From JANQMY01 sp965228775 (GTDB lineage: Bacteria > Pseudomonadota > Alphaproteobacteria > JANQMY01): a DNA stretch of 64,000 nt. Below the pieces are notes generated by a model that did no database searches, had not been told where the DNA came from, and saw nothing but the letters and a program-made list of their open reading frames with translations. Every line of letters starts with the position of its first letter. Position 1 is the stretch's first letter. Position numbers and translations under genes: made by a program. Shown piece by piece: positions 18,347 to 27,159 of the stretch. The DNA lies in NCBI GenBank assembly GCA_965228775.1, contig OZ245840.1:2294001-2358000 (forward strand), read 5' to 3'.

Positions 18347-19861
18347 ATGTGGGGGATTACAGTGAGTGGCATTATGTGGACGGGGGAAGAGGTACGACCA
18401 AAACGCGTATTTTTGGCGTTGGCCCGTATCAGCACGGTCATTTCGATCTGTTTTGGCCTGATGGTTTCGGCCGCGCAGGCCCAAGTCTTCATCTCGAAAG
18501 AACGTGAAAAGCAGATTGGCCGGGAACAACATCCACGCGCCTTAGAACAGTTTGGCGGCGCTTACACCGAACGCGGCGTCGATGCCTATGTGGCCCAAAT
18601 TGGTGGCCTCATCGCCAGCTACTCAAACGATCCCAATGTGGGTTACACGTTTACGGTCGTGAATTCCCCGATCGTCAACGCGTTTGCCCTGCCGGGCGGC
18701 TATGTCTACATATCCCGCGGGGCGCTTGCGATCGCGAATTCCGAAGCCGAACTTGCCGGCGTGCTCGGACATGAAATCGGCCACGTGACCGAACGCCATA
18801 TGGCCAAACGCTTTGACCGCGAGATCGGCGTCGGCATCATCGGCGCCGTGGTGGGAGCCGTGGGGGGCAGCGATGTGGTGAGCCAAGTGCTGCAGCGTAC
18901 AGGCGGCGCCCTCATCAGAAACTTCTCCCGCGAACAAGAATACGAAGCCGATCTGGTTGGTGTTCGGGCCCTGGCTGAAGCCGGTTACGATCCGTACGCC
19001 CAGGCAGATTTCCTGGATGCACTTGCGCGGGAGCGGGCACTTGTCGCCAAGATTACCGGCACGCCCTACGACCCCAACCGGCCCGATTTCTTCTCCACGC
19101 ACCCAAATACGGGCAAGCGCGTCAAGCGCGCCATTGAAGAGGCGGGCAAATCAGCAAATGGGTCCGGCAAACGGCCGCGCAAAAAAGATGTCTATCTAAA
19201 CAGGATAGACGGGATCTTATTTGGTGATGATCCAGACCAGGGGTTTATCCGGGGACGGACGTTCTCTCACCCTACCTTGCGGTTTACGTTTACGGCACCG
19301 GACCGTTTCTTTCTGCAAAACTCAACAACCGCTGTTTATGCATCAGGGCCCGAAAAATCCGGGCTGCAACTTACGACAGACCGCATTCGCTCGAGCAATG
19401 ACATCGCTTCGTATCTGAAGGATGAATATGCCGGGCGCCGCAGAGTGACCATTTCGGATATTCAAAGCTTTAAAACCCAGTCCGGCCTGCCCGCGGCCAC
19501 CGGCACGTATCGCTACCGTACGAGCGCGGCGAATTACAACATTCGCTTTGTCGCCATTCAATATTCCGGAAGCCAAGTCTATAATTTCATGTTCTGGGCA
19601 CCGCCTGACGTGATGCAGAAATTCGAACCGCTATTCCATGCCACCTCAATGGGGTTCCGCAAACTCTCGAATGCTGAAGCTAGCCAGCTAAAACCGCTGC
19701 GCGTCCGCGTGGTCACAGCCGGGAATGGCGAGACGGTAGAGAGCATCTCCAGCCGCATGGCATTCCGCAAACACAAAATCGACCGTTTTCGGTTCATCAA
19801 TTCCCTCGATGAAACTGAAGGACTGGTGGCGGGTCAACGTTACAAAATCATTACGGAGTAA
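18347..19861 (+). CDS. Exported M48 family metalloprotease with LysM-like C-terminus
   Basis: A 504-residue periplasmic zinc protease. An N-terminal hydrophobic segment (about 24-46, ending AAQAQ) acts as signal peptide. The zinc site is HEIGH with Glu in the third ligand motif REQEYEADLVG, typical of the BepA/LoiP group that handles misfolded outer-membrane proteins. Gly-rich IIGAVVGAVGGS follows the HExxH helix. The middle region is beta-rich, and the last ~55 residues (TAGNGETVESISSRM to YKI) look like a LysM peptidoglycan-binding fold. The start could also be GTG 18362 or ATG 18374; all keep the signal peptide. Confidence 0.88.
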   Translation: MWGITVSGIMWTGEEVRPKRVFLALARISTVISICFGLMVSAAQAQVFISKEREKQIGREQHPRALEQFGGAYTERGVDAYVAQIGGLIASYSNDPNVGYTFTVVNSPIVNAFALPGGYVYISRGALAIANSEAELAGVLGHEIGHVTERHMAKRFDREIGVGIIGAVVGAVGGSDVVSQVLQRTGGALIRNFSREQEYEADLVGVRALAEAGYDPYAQADFLDALARERALVAKITGTPYDPNRPDFFSTHPNTGKRVKRAIEEAGKSANGSGKRPRKKDVYLNRIDGILFGDDPDQGFIRGRTFSHPTLRFTFTAPDRFFLQNSTTAVYASGPEKSGLQLTTDRIRSSNDIASYLKDEYAGRRRVTISDIQSFKTQSGLPAATGTYRYRTSAANYNIRFVAIQYSGSQVYNFMFWAPPDVMQKFEPLFHATSMGFRKLSNAEASQLKPLRVRVVTAGNGETVESISSRMAFRKHKIDRFRFINSLDETEGLVAGQRYKIITE

Positions 19862-19866
19862 ACTGA

Positions 19867-20646
19867 ATGTCTAATGTCCTGGAAGTCTCGAAAGAAGATG
19901 GTGTTGCAACGGTCACACTGAACCGGCCTGACGCCATGAATGCTCTGTCGACGGAACTTCGGATCGCCATTTCCGAAACTGTTGATGCACTTGAGGCTGA
20001 CAGCGATACACGAGTGCTCATCCTAACCGGCGCGGGACGCGCATTTTGTGCGGGTCTCGATCTCAAAGAACTCGGTGCCAACAAATCCTCCGCCCTCAAC
20101 AACACCATTCAAGACCGCGACCCGGTCCGCTCTCTTGGGCGGTTTTCCGGACCGGTCATCGGTGGGATCAACGGTGTAGCGATTACCGGCGGTTTCGAGC
20201 TGGCACTGGCATGTGACGTCTTGATCGCCTCCAGCGAAGCGCGCTTTGCCGACACCCATGCACGCGTTGGCATCTTGCCAGGATGGGGCTTAAGCCAGAA
20301 GCTGAGCCGCGCCATTGGCATTTACCGGGCAAAGGAACTTTCGCTCACCGGCAACTTCTTGAGCGCGCAGCAGGCCGCCGAATGGGGGCTGGTCAATCGC
20401 GTGGTCGACCCGGCAGAGCTGCTGCCCACCTGCAAAGCGCTGGCATCGGATATGCTGTCGGTGGTGCCCCAATGCCTGACCGATTACAAATCGCTCATCG
20501 ATCAGGGTTTCTCCGAAAGCTTTGGCGACGCTATGAACACGGAGCACAACCGTTCGACGGCTGCGAACAGCAATGTAACAGCGGACGATGTGGAGCAGCG
20601 GCGCGAAGCAATCCGGCAACGGGGCCAAGCTCAAAAGTCGGGATAA
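19867..20646 (+). CDS. Enoyl-CoA hydratase/isomerase family protein
   Basis: A 259-residue crotonase. The first oxyanion segment is FCAGLDLKELG and the second is GGFELALACDV. The Glu of GGFELA corresponds to one catalytic Glu of enoyl-CoA hydratase. The second Glu site reads FADTHARVGILPGWG, with His in its place, as in some EchA-type paralogues, so plain hydration may not be its reaction. It starts 5 bp after the M48 gene and so probably shares its transcript, without an obvious functional link. Confidence 0.87.
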   Translation: MSNVLEVSKEDGVATVTLNRPDAMNALSTELRIAISETVDALEADSDTRVLILTGAGRAFCAGLDLKELGANKSSALNNTIQDRDPVRSLGRFSGPVIGGINGVAITGGFELALACDVLIASSEARFADTHARVGILPGWGLSQKLSRAIGIYRAKELSLTGNFLSAQQAAEWGLVNRVVDPAELLPTCKALASDMLSVVPQCLTDYKSLIDQGFSESFGDAMNTEHNRSTAANSNVTADDVEQRREAIRQRGQAQKSG

Positions 20647-21266
20647 ACCGGCAGCAGTTTAAGACTTGCAATCGCACTTTAGCGCTTCCGGGTGACGCAT
20701 GCCCTCCGGCTCGACCATAGCCCCAATACGCTCATCAGCAGCCTCCTGATCCTGACAAAAGACGCATCGTCAAGCGGCTTAATGCAGCAATGACGCGCTC
20801 TACCTCCGGTGGCCGCGCCCGATTTCTTAAAACGCCCCCTTAAAATGTCTTTTCATGCGGACACCCTCTTTGAGGGCACCATTATTGTGGTGATGACTTT
20901 CAATCCAAAACCAAGGAAAGCGTCGCAGAAAAGAAAAAGCCTATATTTCTCAATCGCTTGTAACTTTGTCGAATCGTAAAACGTGTATCTTTTGATCTAA
21001 TTTGCTCGATAAAGACGAAATATAACAAAAATATTTGTGAAACCTCTTTACTTAATTCGAAAGACAGTCATACACTCATCGGTATATGTGGGGGGAGCCG
21101 CCTAATCTGGTGGTTGAGCGTTTCCTGTGCGTAAATTACATAGACTAAGCCACGCTCTACGGGCTGATCTTTGCGCAACATATCTTGCGAATGAAACAAA
21201 GTCAGGCCAGCGAGGCACACAGGAAACAGGAAAGTGGCGCGGCTCCCGATCAAATTGGAGGGAACC
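20647..21266. other. 620-bp intergenic region before the TonB receptor
   Basis: No credible gene is seen. The part around 20930-21060 is clearly more AT-rich than its surroundings and is the likely promoter region of the receptor gene, but I could not fix a convincing -35/-10 pair. The last 150 bp form a leader with a 10-bp inverted repeat (listed separately). Confidence 0.5.
21120..21227 (+). promoter_or_regulatory. Long-range inverted repeat in the TonB receptor leader
   Basis: GTTTCCTGTG (21120-21129) and its exact complement CACAGGAAAC (21218-21227) enclose about 88 nt, and the right arm ends 39 nt before the receptor start codon. If transcribed, this could be the base stem of a structured leader. 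No known riboswitch motif was recognised inside. Confidence 0.4.
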
Positions 21267-24029
21267 ATGCCTATCACGCAAAGCCGCTGGTTTGGCTGGC
21301 AGGAAGCCGCATCTTTGGCCGTCATTTTCTCGGCCATGGCTTTTCAGCAAGCCGCCGCGCAAATGGATGAAATCATCATCACAGCGCAAAAGAGGGAGCA
21401 GTCGATTCAATCGGTCCCAATTTCGGTATCGGCTTTCGACTCTGTTGCTCTCGAACGCTTTCAGATCGAAAACTTCTCGGATCTACAATTCAACGCGCCG
21501 AATCTAAACTTCTCGAAGACAAACTTTACGGGCAACAATTTGCAGATTCGCGGGATCGGCCGTTTGGTGATCTCCGCTTCTTCGGAAGATGGTGTCGGAA
21601 CGCACTTCAACGAAATACCCCTGATCGTCAATCGTATTTTCGAGACTGAACATTTCGACCTTGAGCGAATTGAAGTGTTGCGCGGCCCCCAAGGAACGCT
21701 TTTTGGGCGCACAGCCACGGGCGGCACCGTCAACGTCTACACAAAGAAACCAACGGATGAGCTGGAAGCCTTCGGCAAAGCGCAATACGGTAACTTCGAT
21801 CAGATGAAGTTCGAGGCCGGTGCTAACTTCCCGCTGGGGGATAAAGCGGCATTCCGCGCCGCAGGTTTGTACATCAAGCGCGATGGCTTCACGGAAAATC
21901 TGTATACGGGCAGGACAATTGATGGCCGCGATATGTTTTCATTGCGTGGATCCATGCAGATTCGCCCCACGGAATCGACAACGATCGACTTGGTGCTCAA
22001 CTATTTTGAAGAAAACAGCAACCGGCAACGCATAACGAAACAGAAATGTGTGCGGGATCCATCGGGCCTCCTCGGATGTTTGCCAACGGGACTGGCATTT
22101 GAAACCACTAACGCCGCGTCAACGGCCGGTACCATGCTTGCTTCCACAGCCGTCCTCGGCCCGCTCGGCCTTTTCCCGCTCGGCGGCGGGAATGACGCAC
22201 CAAACCCGGCGGACTTGCGCCAAACATTTATCGACTTCGAACCACGCCATGATGCGGACGAACTCATCTTTACCGGTCAGTGGGCCGAAGAAAACATTTT
22301 CGATTCCGATATTAGTTTCACCCTACAGGGCGGCTATCAACAAACCTCCGTCGTCTCCGAAACAGACTACAACCATTCGGTCGGCGATGACCTTACTGTT
22401 CCGGCAGGTCTCGCCGCGGCACTGCCAACAACCTTCGCCAACTATTTTGCTGACGGCACATTTCCGCTGTCATCAGTGGATTTGGAAAGATTGTCTGGCG
22501 TGGTCGGCTTTCAGATCGACCGGTTTACGACAAAAGGCGAAGCGTTCGATCATTCGCGCTTCGAAAACAATCAGTGGTCAATTGAAGGCCGTGTCGCATC
22601 GGACTATGAAAGCTGGTTCAACTTTCTGGCGGGTGCTTCCTATTTGCAATGGGAAGGCAATGCCGACTATTTCGTCAACGCGACAACACTGGATTACTTT
22701 TCGTTGATTGTCGCAGGCGTCGATGGTTTCGGTTTGGCCCCACCCTTCTTCGACAACCAAACGGCACTAACAAAGCTCGATAGTTGGGCTTTGTTCGGCG
22801 AGGTTTATGTAGAACCCATCCCGGATGTGCGCGTCACCGGCGGACTGCGGTACACCACCGATACCAAACGGACAAAAGACCGGCAGTTCTTCATCAATAC
22901 GCTTCTGCCGCAATCGCCGGATACCGACGCCAATCAAGCGTTGATTAGCGGTGCGATCGACGTCAATACAGGATTACCCTATGACGCCGACGCAAACACA
23001 CCTGGCGCCCAGGCTTTTCGGGAAGGCCGCCTCAAATTCGATGATTTTACGGGGCGTGTTGTTATCGACTGGACGCCAGATGTTCCCTTTACGGAAGATA
23101 CCCTCCTTTACGCCTCTTTCTCGCGAGGGTTCAAATCGGGCGGGTTCAATCCGAACATCGACTTAAATCTTTTCCCGGACACGCCGGCGCAATTTGATCC
23201 TGAAATCATTTGGGCTTATGAAGTCGGCACGAAGAACACAATACAGATACCAAATGCGGGCGTCTTGACGGCAAATCTGTCCGGCTTCTACTACGATTAC
23301 GAAGGCCTGCAGATTTCCAAAATCATCAACCGCACCTCGGTAAACACGAATGTGGATGCCACCATTTGGGGGGCGGAAGGTGAATTCTTCGCGGCACTGA
23401 CAGACGCTTTCGGTTTGAACTTCAGCTTCGGCTACGTGAATACAGAGCTGGGCGATGTTCAGGACGTGGATGTGGGCAATCCGCTTGGAAACTTCTCCAC
23501 CGAGCGGGAAGGCTTTACCTTGATCAAAGACGTTCCCAGCGCAGCCAACTGCGTGATCGTTCACAATGGGCTACCGGACCCGGCCGTTGCCAATCTCAAC
23601 TCTTGCCAGGCTTTGGAAGCTTCTTTGGTACCATTGGGGTATGACGTGATCTCGGGGGTCGAGCAAGACCTGACCGGCAACGAGTTGCCGGCACCGGACT
23701 TCTCGTTCAGCATTGGCGGTCAATATACACATGCGTTCGAAAACGCGTGGACCCTAACTGGCCGGGTGGATTATTACTACCAGACAGCGTTCTTCTCCCG
23801 GATCTTCAACACGCCTAAAGACAGAATTGAGTCTTGGGACCAGATCAACATGCAGATGACCCTGGCACCGGATGATGAACGGTGGTACGTACGCGGATTT
23901 GTTCAAAACCTTCAAGACAATGACAACATAACGGGTCATTATCTGACCGACCCATCATCAGGCTTGTTCACGAACTTGTTCGTGCTGGATCCGCGGGTCT
24001 GGGGCTTCCAAGTCGGCGCCAAGCTCTAG
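21267..24029 (+). CDS. TonB-dependent outer-membrane receptor
   Basis: A 920-residue outer-membrane beta-barrel receptor. A signal peptide runs to QQAAAQ (about 32). The TonB box region DEIIITAQKREQ follows directly, then the plug domain with LERIEVLRGPQGTLFGR near residue 130 and a long barrel ending in the aromatic C-terminal strand GFQVGAKL. The VTAQKRxQxxQxVP style of plug start is typical of receptors expanded in sphingomonads and hyphomonads, often for organic substrates. The ATG at 21267 has GGAGG 5 nt upstream. An intrinsic terminator follows. The ligand is unknown and no iron, cobalamin or sugar gene is adjacent. Confidence 0.92.
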   Translation: MPITQSRWFGWQEAASLAVIFSAMAFQQAAAQMDEIIITAQKREQSIQSVPISVSAFDSVALERFQIENFSDLQFNAPNLNFSKTNFTGNNLQIRGIGRLVISASSEDGVGTHFNEIPLIVNRIFETEHFDLERIEVLRGPQGTLFGRTATGGTVNVYTKKPTDELEAFGKAQYGNFDQMKFEAGANFPLGDKAAFRAAGLYIKRDGFTENLYTGRTIDGRDMFSLRGSMQIRPTESTTIDLVLNYFEENSNRQRITKQKCVRDPSGLLGCLPTGLAFETTNAASTAGTMLASTAVLGPLGLFPLGGGNDAPNPADLRQTFIDFEPRHDADELIFTGQWAEENIFDSDISFTLQGGYQQTSVVSETDYNHSVGDDLTVPAGLAAALPTTFANYFADGTFPLSSVDLERLSGVVGFQIDRFTTKGEAFDHSRFENNQWSIEGRVASDYESWFNFLAGASYLQWEGNADYFVNATTLDYFSLIVAGVDGFGLAPPFFDNQTALTKLDSWALFGEVYVEPIPDVRVTGGLRYTTDTKRTKDRQFFINTLLPQSPDTDANQALISGAIDVNTGLPYDADANTPGAQAFREGRLKFDDFTGRVVIDWTPDVPFTEDTLLYASFSRGFKSGGFNPNIDLNLFPDTPAQFDPEIIWAYEVGTKNTIQIPNAGVLTANLSGFYYDYEGLQISKIINRTSVNTNVDATIWGAEGEFFAALTDAFGLNFSFGYVNTELGDVQDVDVGNPLGNFSTEREGFTLIKDVPSAANCVIVHNGLPDPAVANLNSCQALEASLVPLGYDVISGVEQDLTGNELPAPDFSFSIGGQYTHAFENAWTLTGRVDYYYQTAFFSRIFNTPKDRIESWDQINMQMTLAPDDERWYVRGFVQNLQDNDNITGHYLTDPSSGLFTNLFVLDPRVWGFQVGAKL

Positions 24030-24051
24030 AGGAGCTGAGTCATTGAATCAC

Positions 24052-24081
24052 AAAGGCGGGGTTTTGACATCCCGCCTTTTT
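24052..24081 (+). terminator. Intrinsic terminator after the TonB receptor
   Basis: AAAGGCGGG and CCCGCCTTTT form a 9-bp stem around a 10-nt loop and run straight into a T tract, 22 bp after the receptor stop. Confidence 0.85.
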
Positions 24082-24165
24082 CAATCGAAAAACAACGTTG
24101 CCTTCCAGTTCGCATAAAGCGATAGACACTGCCCAGCACGCATCCTTTTCTGATTTGGCATCCCG

Positions 24166-25053
24166 TCAGATTCCGCTCAACCCGACGGCTCTCGGATCAC
24201 CGACAATCTGTGTGAGCGATTTTTTCAGCTTGTTAAGCGCCTGAAATTCGATCTGCCGCACACGTTCTTTTGAGACACCAAGGCGCTGACCGAGAGATTC
24301 CAACGTCACGCCTTCGTCCTGCAAACGCCGTTCACGGATGATCATCAGCTCACGCTCGTTCAACCCTTCCAAGGCCTGATCGATCCAGCGTTTATGCTGT
24401 TCGGTGTCACGGTTTTCCATGACTTCGTCTTCCGGCAAGGGACGGTCATCTGCCAATGTGTCCATCCATTCCGCATTGCCATCTTCGCCCATGACCGCAT
24501 TCAGTGAGCGATCGCCATGGGTGAGACGGCTTTCCATGGACTCAACGTCTTTAACGTCGACGGAGAGACGTTCGGCGATAATCTGACGGTTTTCAGCGGA
24601 CAGGTTTGCGCTGGTGTTGTCTTCGAGAAGAGCGCGCAGGCGGCGCAACTTGAAGAAAAGAGATTTCTGAGAGGCCGTCGTTCCCGTACGAACGATTGAC
24701 CAATTCCGTAAAACGTAATCTTGGATGCAAGAGCGAATCCACCACGTCGCGTACGTGGAAAAACGCACGCCGCGTTCAGGATCGAACCGGGCCGCTGCCT
24801 GCATCAGGCCCACATTACCCTCTTGGACCAAATCCGCCATGGGGAGGCCGTAATTCCGGAATTTGCCCGCAACCGAAATCACCAGGCGCATATAGGCCAG
24901 CGTGAGCTGGTGAAGAGCCTTCTGGTCGCCCGCGTCACGCCACGCTCTGGCCAGTTCAACTTCGTGGTCTGCCTCTAGGAGAGGCTTCTTCATCGCCTCT
25001 TGGATAAAGCGACGATTGGCTTTCTGAGTTTCCGGTGTGTCGATATGGGCCAT
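24166..25053 (-). CDS. rpoH: Heat-shock RNA polymerase sigma factor RpoH (sigma-32)
   Basis: A 295-residue group 3 sigma factor that directs RNA polymerase to heat-shock promoters. Region 2 contains MADLVQEGNVGLMQA and RFSTYATWWIR. The RpoH box appears as QKSLFFKLRR (about 130-139). Region 4 has the helix-turn-helix VTLESLGQRLGVSKERVRQIE. The start at 25053 (MAHIDTPETQ) has the strong Shine-Dalgarno AAGAGGT 5 nt upstream. That site lies inside one arm of a nested hairpin in the leader, suggesting temperature-controlled translation. CarD is the next gene upstream on the same strand. Confidence 0.95.
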   Translation of the reverse strand: MAHIDTPETQKANRRFIQEAMKKPLLEADHEVELARAWRDAGDQKALHQLTLAYMRLVISVAGKFRNYGLPMADLVQEGNVGLMQAAARFDPERGVRFSTYATWWIRSCIQDYVLRNWSIVRTGTTASQKSLFFKLRRLRALLEDNTSANLSAENRQIIAERLSVDVKDVESMESRLTHGDRSLNAVMGEDGNAEWMDTLADDRPLPEDEVMENRDTEQHKRWIDQALEGLNERELMIIRERRLQDEGVTLESLGQRLGVSKERVRQIEFQALNKLKKSLTQIVGDPRAVGLSGI

Positions 25054-25058
25054 GTGCC

Positions 25059-25110
25059 ACCTCTTGCTCTGGCACGGGGAAGCGGTTTGCTTCCCCGGTT
25101 CTCAAGAGGT
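25059..25110 (-). promoter_or_regulatory. rpoH leader hairpin covering the Shine-Dalgarno site (candidate RNA thermometer)
   Basis: Read as mRNA, ACCTCTTG (25110-25103) pairs exactly with CAAGAGGT (25066-25059), which holds the ribosome-binding site. Between them a perfect 9-bp hairpin, CGGGGAAGC / GCTTCCCCG (25097-25089 and 25083-25075), closes a 5-nt loop. An asymmetric internal loop of 5 and 8 nt separates the two stems. The outer stem is half A/U and would open before the GC-rich inner one. The start codon follows 5 nt after the outer stem. Confidence 0.7.
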
Positions 25111-25146
25111 TTTACGTTCGGCCAGCCCAATTGGATCAGTGTCGGC

Positions 25147-25199
25147 TAAGGCCAAGGCCTTATTTTCAATAGGTTTTAGCCACTATTGGGCGAACCTAT
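25147..25199. repeat. Two inverted repeats between carD and rpoH
   Basis: TAAGGCC-AA-GGCCTTA (25147-25162) and ATAGGTT/AACCTAT (25169-25175 and 25193-25199) lie side by side in the 167-bp gap. They could be carD 3'-end structures or protein-binding sites near the rpoH promoter. Neither is followed by a T tract on the transcribed strand. Confidence 0.5.
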
Positions 25200-25220
25200 A
25201 AAATTGGCGTAGGGGATTCC

Positions 25221-25748
25221 TTAGGCCGCTTCTTTCTCAAGGGCAGTTTCTACCCGGCGGATAGCTGCATCTTCGTCGATTTTCTCCACAGCAGCGACTT
25301 CGCGTGCCATCCGGTCAAGGGCTGCTTCGTAAAGCTGCCGTTCACTATATGACTGCTCAGGCTGCCCGCCGGCACGGTGAAGATCGCGCACCACTTCCGC
25401 AATGGACTGCAGATCTCCGGAATTGATCTTCGCCTCATATTCCTGCGCCCGGCGGCTCCACATGGTGCGCTTGATGCGGGCGCGGCCTTTGAGTGTTTTT
25501 AGGGCACTTTCGACCGTATCGGGGCTCGACAAGCGGCGCATTCCGACGCTTTTTGCCTTTGCGGTCGGCACGCGAAGGGTCATTTTCTCTTTTTCGAAAT
25601 CAACGACAAACAACTCCAGCGTGGTTCCGGCGACTTCTTGCTCTTCCACATTGACGATTTTGCCAACGCCATGTGCCGGATACACGACAAAGTCGTTGGC
25701 CCGGAAATCAAGCTTCTTCGTAGTCTTTTTTGTCGCTTTTTTCACCAT
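25221..25748 (-). CDS. CarD family transcriptional regulator
   Basis: A 175-residue CarD/CdnL-type protein that binds the RNA polymerase beta subunit and stabilises open promoter complexes. After a Lys/Thr-rich start (KKATKKTTKK), the RNAP-interaction domain has DFVVYPAHGVGKIVNVEEQ. The C-terminal helical domain contains WSRRAQEYEAKINSGD and SYSERQLYEAALDRMARE, as in the family. I chose the ATG at 25748; a longer in-frame start at 25838 adds residues unlike CarD. In many alphaproteobacteria carD sits near the ferredoxin and rpoH, as here. Confidence 0.9.
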   Translation of the reverse strand: MVKKATKKTTKKLDFRANDFVVYPAHGVGKIVNVEEQEVAGTTLELFVVDFEKEKMTLRVPTAKAKSVGMRRLSSPDTVESALKTLKGRARIKRTMWSRRAQEYEAKINSGDLQSIAEVVRDLHRAGGQPEQSYSERQLYEAALDRMAREVAAVEKIDEDAAIRRVETALEKEAA

Positions 25749-25919
25749 TTCTCGCTCTTTCGTCCAAGTTTCGATTGGTTTCTCTGCTTGCCGGGGCAAA
25801 TGTGGCACCTTTAAAAAGGCCGACCGCGCCTGTCCCATCGGTCGACAGGTCAGCCCTTTGGCATCATTTGGTCCGTAAACCCACCCCTTAGCACTGCAGT
25901 TCTTATACGTTCTGATGGA

Positions 25920-25947
25920 GAGATATATTCCCCCATCACAGTGTCAA
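25920..25947 (-). promoter_or_regulatory. Candidate carD promoter
   Basis: On the minus strand a perfect TTGACA (25947-25942) is followed after 16 bp by TATCTC (25925-25920). The -35 is ideal and the -10 weak. It would give a leader of about 165 nt before carD. Confidence 0.35.
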
Positions 25948-26164
25948 TCGTGGTGCCTGATCGAATTTTCGCTTCTAAGCTGCAGTACCGGTGGTTTGCC
26001 GGCCGCCCTGTTTCGAACAGTTGGGAAGCAAAAAAGACGCACACGGTCGAACGACCAGCGGCGCCCCTAAAGCCCATTCATCTCCACGATGAATAATTAT
26101 TATAACACAAAATGTGGCGGAAAAAAAGCGGGCGCCATTCCGCGTGCGGATCACACGGAATGAC

Positions 26165-26192
26165 TGAAAAAACCTAGCGAAAAGAATAGGTT
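26165..26192 (-). terminator. Intrinsic terminator after the ferredoxin gene
   Basis: On the minus strand AACCTA and TAGGTT (26192-26187 and 26176-26171) form a 6-bp stem with a 10-nt loop, and the T tract continues to 26165. It starts 28 bp after the ferredoxin stop. The stem is short and A/T-rich, so strength is uncertain. Confidence 0.5.
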
Positions 26193-26220
26193 AACGAAAT
26201 CGCCGGTGATAAATTTTTCG

Positions 26221-26559
26221 TTATGACCCCTGACCGGGATTGGTGCTGAAATACTTCTCGAACTTGCCTTCTTCGGTCTCGAAATCTTTGCTGTCAGCAG
26301 GCGGCTCACCTTTAACCGTAATGTTCGGCCATTTTTCCGAATACTCACGGTTAACCTCAAGCCATTTTTCAAGGCCCTCTTCCGTGTCCGGCTTAATCGC
26401 CTCCACCGGGCATTCAGGCTCGCAAACGCCGCAATCGATGCATTCATCAGGGTGGATGACGAGCATGTTCTCGCCTTCGTAGAAGCAGTCCACCGGGCAC
26501 ACTTCGACACAGTCCATGAATTTGCACTTAATGCAGGCATCGACAACGATGTAAGTCAT
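26221..26559 (-). CDS. fdxA: Seven-iron (3Fe-4S/4Fe-4S) ferredoxin, FdxA type
   Basis: A 112-residue soluble electron carrier. The N-terminal half carries two cysteine clusters: CIKCKFMDCVEVCPVDCF (first part; irregular spacing supports one 3Fe-4S centre) and CIDCGVCEPECPVEAI (a full CxxCxxCxxxCP for 4Fe-4S). The acidic tail of about 50 residues is typical of the FdxA group of Rhizobiales and Azotobacter. Electron partners are unknown. It lies in the conserved leftward order helicase, S4 protein, ferredoxin, CarD, although a TerB-like gene is inserted here. Confidence 0.92.
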   Translation of the reverse strand: MTYIVVDACIKCKFMDCVEVCPVDCFYEGENMLVIHPDECIDCGVCEPECPVEAIKPDTEEGLEKWLEVNREYSEKWPNITVKGEPPADSKDFETEEGKFEKYFSTNPGQGS

Positions 26560-26610
26560 ATTTCCACTCCAATGAGCGCCGCCACCAGGCCCCTCTTAAT
26601 TCGATTATTC

Positions 26611-27078
26611 TTAGTCTTCAATACCCAGCTTCTGCTTTACGCGGCGCAAGGCATCGCCCCGGTCGCGGTCAGACACATGGATCAGTCCTCCAACGCGGCG
26701 AAGCAGATTAGCTTCATAGTCATGAAGGATGCCATCGGCATAGACCACCTCCCACAACATTTCAATCAAATGTATGCGCTCTTCCTCCGTGAACGTGTCT
26801 TTTACCGCGTGGGTAAAACGAAAGAGCTGACTGGAACTGTCCTGCGCGGCGGACGCTTGCTCCATAAGGCCCGCCACTTCCTCATCCGATAGTTCGAAGC
26901 GCGACACCAGCAATTCTTTGACGGTCTGCTGCTCCGCTTCGCCAAAACCACCGTCCAGACACCCCGCCTCCACCAACAACGAAGCCGCCGCCAGTTGATG
27001 TTCTTCAAAGGAATGCCCTTCTGTTGCAGTTTCGCCCTTATCGAATGCAGAAAAAAGTTCCTTGATACGGTTCAGCAT
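26611..27078 (-). CDS. TerB-like family protein
   Basis: A 155-residue all-helical acidic protein of the TerB/DjlA-N-like group. The repeated EEHQLAAASLLVEAGCLDGG and EMLWEVVYADGILHDYEANL segments match the paired acidic helices of the fold, which bind divalent metal in TerB of Klebsiella. No other tellurite-resistance gene is nearby, so a resistance role should not be assumed. It is 51 bp upstream of the ferredoxin gene on the same strand. Confidence 0.8.
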   Translation of the reverse strand: MLNRIKELFSAFDKGETATEGHSFEEHQLAAASLLVEAGCLDGGFGEAEQQTVKELLVSRFELSDEEVAGLMEQASAAQDSSSQLFRFTHAVKDTFTEEERIHLIEMLWEVVYADGILHDYEANLLRRVGGLIHVSDRDRGDALRRVKQKLGIED

Positions 27079-27159
27079 ATGGCTGCGCTTTTCATCCCTT
27101 AAACAATAGTCACACGTGGTCTCGTCAGAGCCTATATGTCAGAAGGCCACCCATCGGCG

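Larger units (their letters stand above)
25749..26220. other. 472-bp intergenic region between carD and the ferredoxin gene
   Basis: No convincing gene. It holds the ferredoxin terminator at the right end, an imperfect hairpin at 26137-26161 (ATTCCG arms) near an A/T run, an A/T-rich stretch near 26090-26110, and a possible carD promoter near 25920-25947. Confidence 0.5.

Noticed and set aside
20647..21266. Cobalamin riboswitch before the TonB receptor
   Set aside because: The conserved B12 box and the surrounding core were not found; only an unassigned long-range pairing is present.
25850..26077. A 75-aa open frame upstream of carD on the minus strand
   Set aside because: No ribosome-binding site or recognisable family, and it overlaps the best carD promoter candidate.
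26611..27078. Tellurite resistance operon
   Set aside because: Only one TerB-like gene is present, with no terC, terD or other resistance genes, so a resistance call would be unsupported.
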